DNA of 64,000 nt. Source: Microbacterium luteum. GTDB lineage: Bacteria > Actinomycetota > Actinomycetes > Actinomycetales > Microbacteriaceae. The notes beneath the pieces were generated by a model, which worked only from the letters and a program-made list of their open reading frames with translations, ran no database searches and was not told where the DNA came from. The DNA lies in NCBI RefSeq assembly GCF_015277875.1, contig NZ_CP063814.1, positions 3,162,001 through 3,226,000 of the forward strand, given 5' to 3'. Shown in pieces: positions 1-8,944 of the stretch. The position numbers and the translations under genes were made by a program. Every line of letters begins with the position of its first letter. Positions within the stretch are counted from its first letter, which is position 1.

Positions 1-5
1 GACCG

Positions 6-1136
6 ATGGTCGAATTCCGACGGGCACGCGCCGCGCTGCTGGCAGGCACCGCCGCCGTGGCCCTGAGCGCCTGCACCGCCGGTCCGCCGCCGACACCGCA
101 GACGTCGGTGACATCGGCGCCCACCGCCGCGACCACTCCGCCACCCGAAGGAAGACTCGTCCTCGAGGGCTCGGTCGAGACGGTCGCCACCGGCCTCACA
201 GCCCCCTGGTCGATCGCCTTCACCTCCGACGGCACGCCCCTCGTGTCCGAGCGCGATACCGGCCGCATCCTCGAGGTAGCAGCCGACGGCTCGACCCGAG
301 AGATCGGCACGGTCGGCGGCGTGGTCGCGGGCGGGGAGGGTGGCCTGCTCGGGCTCGCCGTCGACGATCAGGACCGGCTCTACGCCTACGCCACCGGGTC
401 GGGCGAGAACCGTATCGATCGATTCGCCGTCACCGGGGCGCCGGGGTCGCTCGCGCTCGGCGACCACGAGACCGTGCTCGACGGAATTCCCGCCGCGCGC
501 ATCCACAACGGCGGGCGCCTCGCCTTCGGACCGGACGGCATGCTCTACGCGACCACCGGTGACGCCGACCGGCGCCCGTCGGCGCAGAATGTCGACAGCC
601 TCGCGGGGAAGATCCTGCGCATGACGCCGGACGGCGACCCGCCGGCCGACAATCCCTTCGAGGGCTCGCTCGTCTACAGCTTCGGGCACCGCAACCCGCA
701 GGGCATCGGATGGGCCGCGGACGGGACGATGTTCGCCAGCGAGTTCGGACAGGACACGTGGGACGAGCTGAACATCATCGTTCCGGGCGGGAATTACGGA
801 TGGCCGGAGGTGGAGGGCACCGGCGGGGCGGAGCGGGGCTTCATCGACCCCGTGCAGCAGTGGAACCCCGACGAGGCGAGCCCGAGCGGGCTGGCCGTCA
901 CCGGCGGCACCGTCTTCGTCGCCGGACTGGGTGGCGAGCGGTTGTTCACCATCGACGCTTCCGCGCCCGAGACGTCCGAGCAGCTCCTTCGCGACGAGTA
1001 CGGACGCATCCGCGACGTGACCGTCGCACCCGATGGCACCCTGTGGGTGCTCACGAACAACACCGACGGCCGAGGATCCCCACGCGAGGGCGACGACCGC
1101 ATCCTCTCCCTGCCCCTCACGCGTACGGGCGATTGA
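6..1136 (+). CDS. PQQ-dependent aldose dehydrogenase-type lipoprotein
   Basis: This is a secreted lipoprotein of the glucose/sorbosone dehydrogenase family (soluble PQQ-dependent aldose dehydrogenases of the YliI type), predicted to oxidise sugars outside the membrane. Residues 1-22 form a signal peptide with the lipobox LSAC, so Cys23 is the lipidation site; a Thr/Pro-rich tether follows to about residue 48. The remainder is a six-bladed beta-propeller with the family hallmark ASEFGQDTWDELN near residue 245 and a HNGGRLAFGPDG blade near residue 167. At 376 residues it has normal length. The ATG lies at the window edge, so its ribosome site is not visible, but the signal peptide supports this start. 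The exact sugar and PQQ dependence are not shown by sequence. Confidence 0.85.
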   Translation: MVEFRRARAALLAGTAAVALSACTAGPPPTPQTSVTSAPTAATTPPPEGRLVLEGSVETVATGLTAPWSIAFTSDGTPLVSERDTGRILEVAADGSTREIGTVGGVVAGGEGGLLGLAVDDQDRLYAYATGSGENRIDRFAVTGAPGSLALGDHETVLDGIPAARIHNGGRLAFGPDGMLYATTGDADRRPSAQNVDSLAGKILRMTPDGDPPADNPFEGSLVYSFGHRNPQGIGWAADGTMFASEFGQDTWDELNIIVPGGNYGWPEVEGTGGAERGFIDPVQQWNPDEASPSGLAVTGGTVFVAGLGGERLFTIDASAPETSEQLLRDEYGRIRDVTVAPDGTLWVLTNNTDGRGSPREGDDRILSLPLTRTGD

Positions 1137-1159
1137 GGGGCCGCCCGGCGGGCACGCGA

Positions 1160-1190
1160 AAGCCCGGTCGCGGCGAGCGCGACCGGGCTT
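1160..1190. terminator. Bidirectional hairpin terminator
   Basis: A perfect 13-bp stem (1160-1172 with 1178-1190, sequence AAGCCCGGTCGCG) closes a 5-nt loop between two convergent genes. The stem begins with A residues and ends with TT, so it can serve both strands although the T tract is short. Confidence 0.8.
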
Positions 1191-1204
1191 CCGGCGGTGT
1201 CGGC

Positions 1205-2797
1205 TCAGCGGTCGGCGTGCGTGTTCGGCTCCACGATCGGCTGATCGGCGTCGTCCTGCGCGGCGCCGGGCTGAGCTCCGGGCGCACCTAGGTCGGCACC
1301 GTCTCGCACGAGCTTCTCGATCTCGGCCCCGGTGGTGGCATCGACGTTCTTCCAGTACTGGAAGGCCCGCTCGAGCACGTCGCCGGTCACGCCGCCGAGC
1401 AGGTGTCCGGCCACGGTCTTCACGAACGCGGCGCGCTGCTGGTCGTTCCAGACGTCGCGCACGAGCGCCCCGGCCTGCGAGAAGTCATCGTCGTCGGGAC
1501 GCAGCGTGTAAGCCTGCCGCACCATCGCACCGTCGGCCTCCCAGCCGGGGTCGACCTCGCCGACGTTGTCGGCGTAGCCGCGGCCGAAGGAGTTCGGCGC
1601 GTACACCGGGTCGTCGCCGCGGTGCTCGTAGGCCATCGGCCCGTCCTGCGTATAGGTGTTGACCTCGACGCGCGGGCGGTTCACCGGCAGCTGCAGGTAG
1701 TTCGCGCCGATGCGGTGCCGGTGCGTGTCGGAGTAGGCGAACGCCCGGCCGAGCAGCATCTTGTCGGGCGAGAAGCCGATGCCCGGCACCAGCGCGGACG
1801 GCTCGAACGCGGCCTGCTCGATCTGGGCGAAGAAGTTCTCCGGGTTGCGGTTCAGCGTCATCGTGCCGACGGGGATGAGCGGATAGTCCTCGTGCGGCCA
1901 CACCTTCGTGAGGTCGAACGGGTTGATGCGGTAGGTCTTGGCATCTTCATACGGCATGACCTGCACCGACAGCGTCCACGACGGGAACTCGCCGCGATCG
2001 ATGGCGTCGTACAGGTCGCGGCGGTGGAAGTCCGCATCCTCCCCCGCGATGCGCGTGGCATCCTGATCCGTCAGGCCGGCCACGCCCTGGTCGCTGTGGA
2101 AGTGATACTTCACCCACGACTTCTCCCCGGCCTCGTTCACCCACATGTAGGTGTGCGAGCCGTAGCCGTTCATCTGCCGGTACGAGGTGGGGATGCCGCG
2201 GTCGCCCATGAGGTACGTCACCTGGTGCGCGGACTCCGGGTTCAGGGTCCAGAAGTCCCACTGCATGTTGTTGTCGCGCAGGCCGTTTCCGCCGCGTCGC
2301 TTCTGCGAGCGGATGAAGTGCGGGAACTTCATCGTGTCGCGGATGAAGAAGATCGGGGTGTTGTTGCCGACGAGGTCGTAGTTGCCCTCGTCGGTGTAGA
2401 ACTTCAGCGCGAATCCGCGCGGGTCGCGCCACGTGTCGGGCGAGCCCTGCTCGCCGGCAACGGTCGAGAACCGCGCGAGCATCTCGGTCTTCGTGCCGGG
2501 CTGGAACAGCCCCGCCTTCGTGTAGGCGGTGACGTCTCCGGTGGTCTCAAAGACGCCGAAGGCACCGGAGCCCTTCGCGTGCACGTTGCGCTCCGGGATG
2601 CGCTCGCGGTTGAAGTGCGCCATCTGGTTCAGGAAGTGCACGTCGTGCAGCACGATCGGGCCGTCGGCCCCGACCGTCAGGCTGTTGCGATCACTCGGCG
2701 CGGGCGCGCCGGTGTCGGTGGTCGAGCCGATCTCCGCCTCGGAAGACGGATTCTGGGCGACCGAGGTGCCGTCTGTGGGCTCGGGAAGCTGAGGCAT
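1205..2797 (-). CDS. katA: Haem catalase
   Basis: Monofunctional haem catalase (2 H2O2 to 2 H2O + O2), cytoplasmic. Distal-pocket His73 lies in [12 protein letters not shown], the distal Asn is at about 145-146 in NNTPIFF, and the proximal Tyr is in [12 protein letters not shown] near residue 355. The 530-residue length fits small-subunit clade 3 catalases with a short extension. I chose the ATG at 2797 because AAGGAG lies 7 nt upstream and the protein then starts MPQLPEP; an upstream in-frame ATG adds 25 residues without family similarity. It converges on the PQQ dehydrogenase gene across a shared terminator. katA is the generic symbol; the isoenzyme is not determined. Confidence 0.95.
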   Translation of the reverse strand: MPQLPEPTDGTSVAQNPSSEAEIGSTTDTGAPAPSDRNSLTVGADGPIVLHDVHFLNQMAHFNRERIPERNVHAKGSGAFGVFETTGDVTAYTKAGLFQPGTKTEMLARFSTVAGEQGSPDTWRDPRGFALKFYTDEGNYDLVGNNTPIFFIRDTMKFPHFIRSQKRRGGNGLRDNNMQWDFWTLNPESAHQVTYLMGDRGIPTSYRQMNGYGSHTYMWVNEAGEKSWVKYHFHSDQGVAGLTDQDATRIAGEDADFHRRDLYDAIDRGEFPSWTLSVQVMPYEDAKTYRINPFDLTKVWPHEDYPLIPVGTMTLNRNPENFFAQIEQAAFEPSALVPGIGFSPDKMLLGRAFAYSDTHRHRIGANYLQLPVNRPRVEVNTYTQDGPMAYEHRGDDPVYAPNSFGRGYADNVGEVDPGWEADGAMVRQAYTLRPDDDDFSQAGALVRDVWNDQQRAAFVKTVAGHLLGGVTGDVLERAFQYWKNVDATTGAEIEKLVRDGADLGAPGAQPGAAQDDADQPIVEPNTHADR

Positions 2798-2937
2798 GGG
2801 ATGGGTTCTCCTTCGCGGATCGCGATTGCCGGGCGGATGCGCCCACGATCCAGCGAAGCACTTCCGACTCACCGCGGAAAGGGGGGTTGACGGATGCCGT
2901 CGCCTCAGCTCTTCGCGAGTGCGCCGACCCTCCCCAG

Positions 2938-3741
2938 TCAGCCGAGGAGATCGCCCATCTGCTTCGCGATGAGCTCGGTGGCGTACTTGGGGTTCAGCCG
3001 CGACAGCTTGTCCATCGTCGCGGCGTCCTTGCCGATCGTCGCGCGGAACCTGCCCTTCGCGATCGCCTCGACGATCACGCGACCCGCTTCGGCCGGCGTC
3101 GTGGTCTTGCGGGCGGATGCTGCCGCGTCGCCGTCGGGCATGTCCATCACCACGCCGGAGTTCGCCGCGATGTTCGTGCCGATCGCGCCGGGATAGATCG
3201 CCGTCACCGCGACCGACGTGCCCTGGAGTTCGGCGTAGAGCGCTTCGGTGAGCAGGCCGACGGCGGCCTTCGAGGCGCCGTAGACGGCCTGACCGGGCAC
3301 GGCGGCGTAGGCTCCCATGCTCGCGACGTTGACGATGGCGGCATCCGGTCGCTCGACCAGCACCGGGAGGAACGCCTTGACCATGTGGAGCGTGCCCCAG
3401 AAGTTCACGGTCATGACCTTCTCGATCTCCTCGTAGGGGAGGTCGATGATCTTGACGAACTTCTGGATGACGCCGGCGACATTGACGATGCCGTCGACCG
3501 CTCCGTGGATGTCGGCGACGGCAGCCGGCAACGCCTCGACGGCCTCACGGTCGGTGATGTTCACGGTGTGCGTCGACAGGCTGTTGCCCGCCGCGGCGAG
3601 CGCCACCGTCTCGGCGAGCCCGTCGGCGTTCAGGTCGACGCCGGCGACCGAGGCCCCGGAGCGCAGAAGCTGGAGGGTGACCTCGCGGCCGATGCCGTTT
3701 CCCGCTCCCGTGACGACGAAGACCTTGCCTGCGATGTTCAT
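2938..3741 (-). CDS. SDR family oxidoreductase
   Basis: A classical short-chain dehydrogenase/reductase of 267 residues. Visible are the cofactor motif TGAGNGIG at 11-18, NVAG at 87-90 and the catalytic Ser141, Tyr154 and Lys158 (YGASK). The Asp-containing end of the second strand (GVDLNADG) suggests NAD rather than NADP preference, which is inference. The ATG at 3741 was chosen because GGAG sits 6 nt upstream and the Rossmann fold starts at once; an ATG 12 nt upstream is the alternative. The substrate is unknown and the neighbours give no clue. Confidence 0.85.
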   Translation of the reverse strand: MNIAGKVFVVTGAGNGIGREVTLQLLRSGASVAGVDLNADGLAETVALAAAGNSLSTHTVNITDREAVEALPAAVADIHGAVDGIVNVAGVIQKFVKIIDLPYEEIEKVMTVNFWGTLHMVKAFLPVLVERPDAAIVNVASMGAYAAVPGQAVYGASKAAVGLLTEALYAELQGTSVAVTAIYPGAIGTNIAANSGVVMDMPDGDAAASARKTTTPAEAGRVIVEAIAKGRFRATIGKDAATMDKLSRLNPKYATELIAKQMGDLLG

Positions 3742-3809
3742 CCCTGCTCCCATGTGTCGAGGTGCCGATTCCCCTCGACGCTATCGCGTGCGCGGCGGTC
3801 GGATAAGGG

Positions 3810-4823
3810 TCAGATCGCGAACAGTGCGAGGCCGATGGTGCCGGCGTAGATCGCGGGAATGCCGATCCCCTCGAACCCGATGCCGCGCTGATCCCGGATG
3901 ATGAGCCCTGCGGCGAGCACGGCTGTGATGAGGAGGGTTCCACCGAGGAGGACGAGGCTCTCGTCGCCGGCGGCGGCATAGATCGTGCCGTCGAGGAAGA
4001 AGGCGTCGGCCACGGTGAGGGTGAGCACGTCGAAGACGTTGCCGCCGATGATGTTGGCGACCCCCAGGGTGAGGGCTCCGATGCGGATCGCGGAGATCAG
4101 CACGATGAGCTCGGGGAGGGATGTCACCGCCGTCGTCACCGTGAACCCGGTGACCCCGCTCGGCCATCCGGTCGCCGCGATGACCCCGAGGCCGGCCTGC
4201 CCGATGACCCACCCGGTCACGCCGACGACGAGCCCGAGCGCCGCGAAGGTGAACCACAGGCGCGAGAGCGGTCCGCTGTGCTCCTGCCCCTCCTCGTCGT
4301 CGCGCGTCTCACGCGTGCGGATCGGCGTCCACATCGGGGCCTGGTGCATGCGGCGCTGCAGGTGCAGACCGTAGAAGTAGAAGACCGGGATGAGAACGGT
4401 CACCGGATGGATCCAGCCGACCGTCAGCTGCGGCGTGGCGAAGGCGATGACCGGCAGGCTGAGCAGCGCAACGAGCACGACGGCCTGGAAGAGGTTCTCG
4501 ATCGACGCCGCCGCGTGCTCGAGATTCGCTCGTCGATACAGCAGATCGGCGATCGCGAGCCAGACGCTCTGCAGGGCGATGCCGCCGATCGGATTCGCCA
4601 AGGCGAAGGCCGCGTCGCCCTCGAGCGCGCCGGTGGCGGTCGTGACGATCCCGGGGAGGGAGGTGACCGCACCGAGGAACACCGCGCCGGCGACCGCCTC
4701 GCCGAGTCCCGTACGGTCTGCCAGTTCATCGGCGGCGCGGGCCAGCCGCGAGCCGGCCACGACGACGATGCCGACGGCGGCGACAAGGGCGATGACGCTC
4801 GGCCACAGCGGCCACGGTTGCAC
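3810..4823 (-). CDS. Sodium/calcium exchanger-family membrane protein
   Basis: A 337-residue integral membrane protein with the two alpha-repeats of the cation/Ca2+ antiporter superfamily. Repeat 2 (about 205-265) has AVTSLPELIVL and IGGNVFDVLTLTVAD, a good match to the GTS-x-PE and GSNxFN signatures. Repeat 1 (about 35-85) reads GAVTSLPGIVTT, so the usual acidic residue after Pro is Gly, which may alter ion selectivity. A charged loop at about 155-180 separates the halves. The GTG at 4823 is preferred over longer starts because GGGAGGAAG lies just upstream and the first membrane helix follows directly. The ion transported cannot be read from sequence. Confidence 0.8.
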   Translation of the reverse strand: MQPWPLWPSVIALVAAVGIVVVAGSRLARAADELADRTGLGEAVAGAVFLGAVTSLPGIVTTATGALEGDAAFALANPIGGIALQSVWLAIADLLYRRANLEHAAASIENLFQAVVLVALLSLPVIAFATPQLTVGWIHPVTVLIPVFYFYGLHLQRRMHQAPMWTPIRTRETRDDEEGQEHSGPLSRLWFTFAALGLVVGVTGWVIGQAGLGVIAATGWPSGVTGFTVTTAVTSLPELIVLISAIRIGALTLGVANIIGGNVFDVLTLTVADAFFLDGTIYAAAGDESLVLLGGTLLITAVLAAGLIIRDQRGIGFEGIGIPAIYAGTIGLALFAI

Positions 4824-4998
4824 GGTGACTTCCTCCCTCGGGTGTCTTCCGCCCTCGGGTCGCGGGATTCTTCCCTCGGGTTGCGGTCGAGGATACGGAC
4901 GGCGACGCATCCTCACCCCGGACTCCCGCAGCGGCGGCGCCCGTGCTAGCGTGCCCGACCCGCACGCGCCCGACCGGCGGACACGGCAGAATCGATGC

Positions 4999-5880
4999 AT
5001 GGCCGCTCCCAGCCCCCACCTTCTGCCCGACCACGCGTGTCTCATCGTCCACGGCACCGACCGACCCGGAATCGTCGCCGCCGTCTCGGCCCTGATCACC
5101 CGCCACGACGGCAACATCGTCGCGTTCGACCAGTACTCCGACGACCCGACGGGTGGCGACTACTTCCAGCGCGTGGTCTTCCACCGGCCCGATCTCACGG
5201 CGGCGCTGCCGATGATCGAGGACGACCTCGCGCGCACGCTCGGCGGCGGATTCGACCTGCGATGGTCGCTGACGGACCAGTCGACCCCCAAGCGCATGGC
5301 GATCCTCGCCTCGAAGCAGGACCACTGCCTCCTCGACCTTCTGTGGCGCCACCGTCGCGGGGAGCTGCCCGTGACGATCCCGATGGTCGTGTCCAACCAC
5401 ACGACGGCGGCCGAGGACGTGCGCACCTTCGGTGTGCCGTTCTTCCACGTGCCGTCCGCGCCGGGTCCGGACAAGTCCGAATCCGAGGAGAAGATCCTGG
5501 AGCTGCTCGTCGGCAACGTCGACTTCGTCGTGCTCGCCCGCTACATGCAGATCTTGTCGGGGGACTTCCTCGAGAAGGTCGGTGTGCCGGTGATCAACAT
5601 CCATCACTCGTTCCTGCCCGCCTTCATCGGCGCCGACCCCTACAAGAAGGCCAAGGAGCGCGGCGTCAAGCTCATCGGCGCCACCTCGCACTACGTCACG
5701 AGCGACCTCGACGAGGGTCCGATCATCGAGCAGGACACCGTTCGTGTGACCCACGCCGACAGCTCGCTCGAACTCGCCCGGCGCGGCGCCGACGTCGAGC
5801 GTCAGGTGCTCTCCCGTGCCGTGCTGTGGCACGCGCAGGATCGCGTCATCCGCCAGGGCAATCACACGATCGTCTTCTGA
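4999..5880 (+). CDS. purU: Formyltetrahydrofolate deformylase
   Basis: Hydrolyses 10-formyltetrahydrofolate to formate and tetrahydrofolate, balancing one-carbon pools for purine synthesis. Residues 10-90 form an ACT domain (DRPGIVAAVSALI); residues 95-293 form the formyltransferase fold with catalytic Asn200, His202 (NIHHSFLP) and Asp238 (SDLDEGPII). Length (293) is normal. The ATG at 4999 is preceded by CAGAAT ending 6 nt before it, matching the leaderless arrangement of many genes here, and no ribosome site is visible. It converges with the next gene with only 19 bp between stop codons. Confidence 0.95.
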   Translation: MAAPSPHLLPDHACLIVHGTDRPGIVAAVSALITRHDGNIVAFDQYSDDPTGGDYFQRVVFHRPDLTAALPMIEDDLARTLGGGFDLRWSLTDQSTPKRMAILASKQDHCLLDLLWRHRRGELPVTIPMVVSNHTTAAEDVRTFGVPFFHVPSAPGPDKSESEEKILELLVGNVDFVVLARYMQILSGDFLEKVGVPVINIHHSFLPAFIGADPYKKAKERGVKLIGATSHYVTSDLDEGPIIEQDTVRVTHADSSLELARRGADVERQVLSRAVLWHAQDRVIRQGNHTIVF

Positions 5881-5899
5881 TCCCACCCTCGCCGCGGCC

Positions 5900-6832
5900 T
5901 CAGTACACGTACTCCATGAGGTCGGTGCCGAGCACGCGGAAGGCCGCGTGCGCCCGTGAGCGGTGCATGATCGACAGGTCGTCGAAGCACACGATGAGCG
6001 CGTAGGAGACACCCGCGCGCGGGCCGGCGAGCACGCCCGCCTCGGCGCGGATCCCGGCGCCGCGACCCGTCTTGTTGATGAAGAGCAGCCCGTGGTCGTC
6101 GTTGTCGTGCGCGAACGGATCGAGGCCCGTGGCCGAAGCGACCAGCGACAGATCGTGGTTGCGGCTCAACCACTCCGCGACGTGCGCACTCACCGACGGG
6201 TTCACCGCCGACGAGTTCACCAGGGCCGAGAACAGCTCCGACATCTCCGCCGCCGTGCCGAGCGCCACGTGGGGCGCGTCGTCGGGACCGCGGCTGTCGC
6301 GGAACCCGTCGAGCAGCGCGGAGCGCGGCATCCCGAGCTGCCCCAGCCGGTTGCGCACCGCCTCGAGCCCGACCCGCTCCAGCAGCACATTGGCCGCCAG
6401 CGCGTCACCGGCCGACGCGGCGAGCACGGCGAGATCGCCGAGGCTGAACCTCTGCGCGGCGAGGTGGTGCCAGAGACCGGCCACCGACACCCCATCGGTG
6501 CTCGTGCGATCGACGACCTCGGCGGGGTCGAGGCGCCCGTCGTCGAATGCGGCCGCGACCTCGACGAGCAGCGGCACGACGCCGAGGCCGCCGATCGGCA
6601 GGGTGATGAAGTCGTCGCCGGAGAGCACCGCGTCACCGCGATCGAGGTCGGTCACGCGCACCGCGACCTTCGCACCCGACTCGGCGAGCTCGTCGAGCGC
6701 CGCGAGCGTCGATGCGAACGATCGACGGCCGGCGGCTGCCCGGCGGGGCAGTCGCCTGTCGTGGGGTCTGATCCGACGGGAACTCCGAAGGGGCTCCTCG
6801 GTGCCGCGCCTGGGCTCAGGGGGCGTGCCCAC
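5900..6832 (-). CDS. Class A beta-lactamase-fold protein lacking catalytic residues
   Basis: A 310-residue protein whose core matches the serine beta-lactamase/D-Ala-D-Ala carboxypeptidase fold. The third motif is intact (KTG in FINKTGRGAGIRAE near residue 255), but the SxxK motif is replaced: TLPIGGLGVV at 78-87 puts Gly82 where the nucleophilic Ser and Val85 where the general-base Lys should be. The SDN motif is also degenerate (SAGDALAAN). It is therefore predicted to be a non-hydrolytic pseudoenzyme. No signal peptide is evident. A GTG start with GAGAGGAC 8 nt upstream is used; a later start is possible because the first 35 residues are low-information. It lies 30 bp behind pepO and is probably cotranscribed with it. 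Confidence 0.7.
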   Translation of the reverse strand: MGTPPEPRRGTEEPLRSSRRIRPHDRRLPRRAAAGRRSFASTLAALDELAESGAKVAVRVTDLDRGDAVLSGDDFITLPIGGLGVVPLLVEVAAAFDDGRLDPAEVVDRTSTDGVSVAGLWHHLAAQRFSLGDLAVLAASAGDALAANVLLERVGLEAVRNRLGQLGMPRSALLDGFRDSRGPDDAPHVALGTAAEMSELFSALVNSSAVNPSVSAHVAEWLSRNHDLSLVASATGLDPFAHDNDDHGLLFINKTGRGAGIRAEAGVLAGPRAGVSYALIVCFDDLSIMHRSRAHAAFRVLGTDLMEYVY

Positions 6833-6862
6833 GAACGGTGTCCTCTCTGCTCGGGCTCGTGA

Positions 6863-8851
6863 TCACCAGATGGTGACGCGCTTGTCGGGGTCGAGCCACA
6901 GCTCGTCCGACTCGGTCACCCCGAACGCATCGTAGAACGCGTCGATGTTGCGCACGATCTGATTGCACCGGAACTCGTTGGGCGAGTGCGGGTCGATCGT
7001 CAGCAGGCGGATGGTCTCGGCATCGCGCCCCTTCTGCTGCCACACCTGGGCCCAGCTGAGGAGAAGCCGCTGGATGCCGGTGTAGCCCTCGATGACGGGG
7101 GCGGCGTCGGCGATCTCGGGGCCGGCGTCGTCGCTCGCGATCGACAGGGCATAGGCCTTGATCGCGATGCCGAGACCTCCGAGGTCCCCGATGTTCTCGC
7201 CGATCGTGAGCGCACCGTTGACGGTGTGCTCATCGGCGAGGCCTCGGGGCACGAGGTGGTTGTACTGGTCGATCAGCACCGCCGTGCGCTCCTCGAAGGC
7301 CGCGCGGTCGGCATCCGTCCACCAGTCCCGCAGCGACCCGTCGCCGTCGAAGCGGCTGCCCTGGTCGTCGAAGCCGTGACCGATCTCATGACCGATGACC
7401 GCGCCGATGCCGCCGTAGTTCGCCGCCGCGTCGCGGTCCGCGTCGAAGAAGGGATACTGCAGGATCGCCGCAGGGAAGACGATCTCGTTCATCAGCGGGT
7501 TGTAGTAGGCGTTGACCGTCTGCGGGGTCATGTACCACTCGTCGCGGTCGATCGGCTGGCCGACCTTCGACAGCTGACGGTCGTGCTCCCACACGTGAGC
7601 GCGACGCACGTTGCCGACGAGGTCGGCGGCGTCGATCTCGAGCGACGAGTAGTCCTTCCAGGTCTCGGGGTAGCCGATCTTGGGGGTGAACGCGGCGAGC
7701 TTGGCGAGGGCGCGCTCGCGCGTCTCGGGCGTCATCCATTCCAGCGACGAGATGCTCTCGCGATACGCCTCGACCAGGTTGGCGACCAGGTCGTCCATCT
7801 CGGCCTTGGCCCGCGGCGGGAAGTGGCGCTCGACGTAGACCTTGCCGATCGCCTCGCCGAGCGCGGCCTCGGTGAGGCTCACGCCGCGCTTCCAGCGCTC
7901 CCGGTTCACCGGCACGCCGGTGAGCTGCGTGCCGTAGAAGGCGAAGTTCTCGGCGACGAACGCGTCGGTGAGGAACGCAGCTCCCGCGTGCACGATCTTG
8001 AACCGCAGCCACGCCTTCCAGTCATCCAGGCGTTCCTCGACGAGCAGGCCGGCGAGACCCTCCAGGAAGCTCGGCTGCGACACGACGACCTCGGCGAAGG
8101 CGTCGGGATGGTTCGGCGCGATGCCCTCGCGCCACGGCACCAGGTCGGCGCCGGCGAGGCCGACCGTCTCGTCCCACGTGCGCAGGTTGTAGGTGGCGAC
8201 CGCGTCGCGGCTGCGCACGTTGTCCCAGTGGTGCGCGGCCACCTCGGTCTCGAGCGCGAAGACGCGATCGGCGGCATCCGCGGCCCCGGCGACACCGGCG
8301 AGGTCGAGGATGCGCTCGACGTGCGCGCGGAAGGCGGTGCGGGTCTCGGCGAAGTTGTCCAGGCGGTAGTAGCTCTCGTCGGGCATCGACAGGCCGCCCT
8401 GCAGCACGAACGGCACGTATCGCTGCGGATCGCCCGGATCGGGCTCGACGTAGAGATCGATGATGCCGCCGACGCCGTCACGCTCGAGCACGCCGACGAC
8501 GCGGAGGAACTCGGGGATCGTCGTCACCTCATCGACCATCGCCAGCTGCGCCGACAGCGGGCTCGCGCCGAGCTCGTTGACGCGGTCGACATCCATGAAG
8601 CTGGAGTACATGTCGCCGATCTTGCGGGCCTCGGTGCCCGGGTCGGCGCGCTGGGACTCCTCGATGATGGCGCGCACATCCTTCTCGGCCTGTTCGGCGA
8701 TCAGGTGGAACGCGCCCCACCGGGCCTTGTCCTCGGGGATCTCGGTGCGGTCCAGCCACGATCCGTTGACGTGACGGAACAGGTCGTCCTGCGGGCGGAT
8801 CTCGTCGCTGAGCTCGTCGAGCGCGAGACCGGATGCGGGGGCGTCGGTCAT
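6863..8851 (-). CDS. pepO: M13 family zinc metallopeptidase (neprilysin/PepO-like)
   Basis: A 662-residue zinc endopeptidase of family M13. The N-terminal peptidase_M13_N domain covers about 20-400. The catalytic domain carries HEIGHGFDDQG (HExxH; third ligand Glu in the ENIGDLGG motif), the NAYYNP motif and the terminal CxxW-like end DKRVTIW. No signal peptide is present, so it is cytoplasmic, as are other actinobacterial members. The ATG at 8851 is preceded by TATCCT ending 6 nt upstream, consistent with a leaderless mRNA. It is divergent from the MATE gene across 93 bp. Likely substrates are small peptides; specificity is unknown. Confidence 0.9.
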   Translation of the reverse strand: MTDAPASGLALDELSDEIRPQDDLFRHVNGSWLDRTEIPEDKARWGAFHLIAEQAEKDVRAIIEESQRADPGTEARKIGDMYSSFMDVDRVNELGASPLSAQLAMVDEVTTIPEFLRVVGVLERDGVGGIIDLYVEPDPGDPQRYVPFVLQGGLSMPDESYYRLDNFAETRTAFRAHVERILDLAGVAGAADAADRVFALETEVAAHHWDNVRSRDAVATYNLRTWDETVGLAGADLVPWREGIAPNHPDAFAEVVVSQPSFLEGLAGLLVEERLDDWKAWLRFKIVHAGAAFLTDAFVAENFAFYGTQLTGVPVNRERWKRGVSLTEAALGEAIGKVYVERHFPPRAKAEMDDLVANLVEAYRESISSLEWMTPETRERALAKLAAFTPKIGYPETWKDYSSLEIDAADLVGNVRRAHVWEHDRQLSKVGQPIDRDEWYMTPQTVNAYYNPLMNEIVFPAAILQYPFFDADRDAAANYGGIGAVIGHEIGHGFDDQGSRFDGDGSLRDWWTDADRAAFEERTAVLIDQYNHLVPRGLADEHTVNGALTIGENIGDLGGLGIAIKAYALSIASDDAGPEIADAAPVIEGYTGIQRLLLSWAQVWQQKGRDAETIRLLTIDPHSPNEFRCNQIVRNIDAFYDAFGVTESDELWLDPDKRVTIW

Positions 8852-8869
8852 GCGTACAGGATAAGCACC

Positions 8870-8907
8870 GAGTCTGGGTCGTCGGTCGGAGTCTGGGCCG
8901 TCGGACG
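8870..8907. repeat. Two-unit 19-bp direct repeat between divergent genes
   Basis: Two adjacent 19-bp units, GAGTCTGGGTCGTCGGTCG at 8870-8888 and a copy with two substitutions at 8889-8907, fill the space between the divergent pepO and MATE promoters. The spacing is just under two helical turns. It may be a regulator site or simple slippage duplication. Confidence 0.6.
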
Positions 8908-8944
8908 GCGCGTGGGTGTCCGCGGGCGACTCTAGGCTCGGAGC

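Noticed and set aside
1205..2872. A 25-residue N-terminal extension of the catalase
   Set aside because: The internal ATG at 2797 has a good ribosome site and the extension is not catalase-like.
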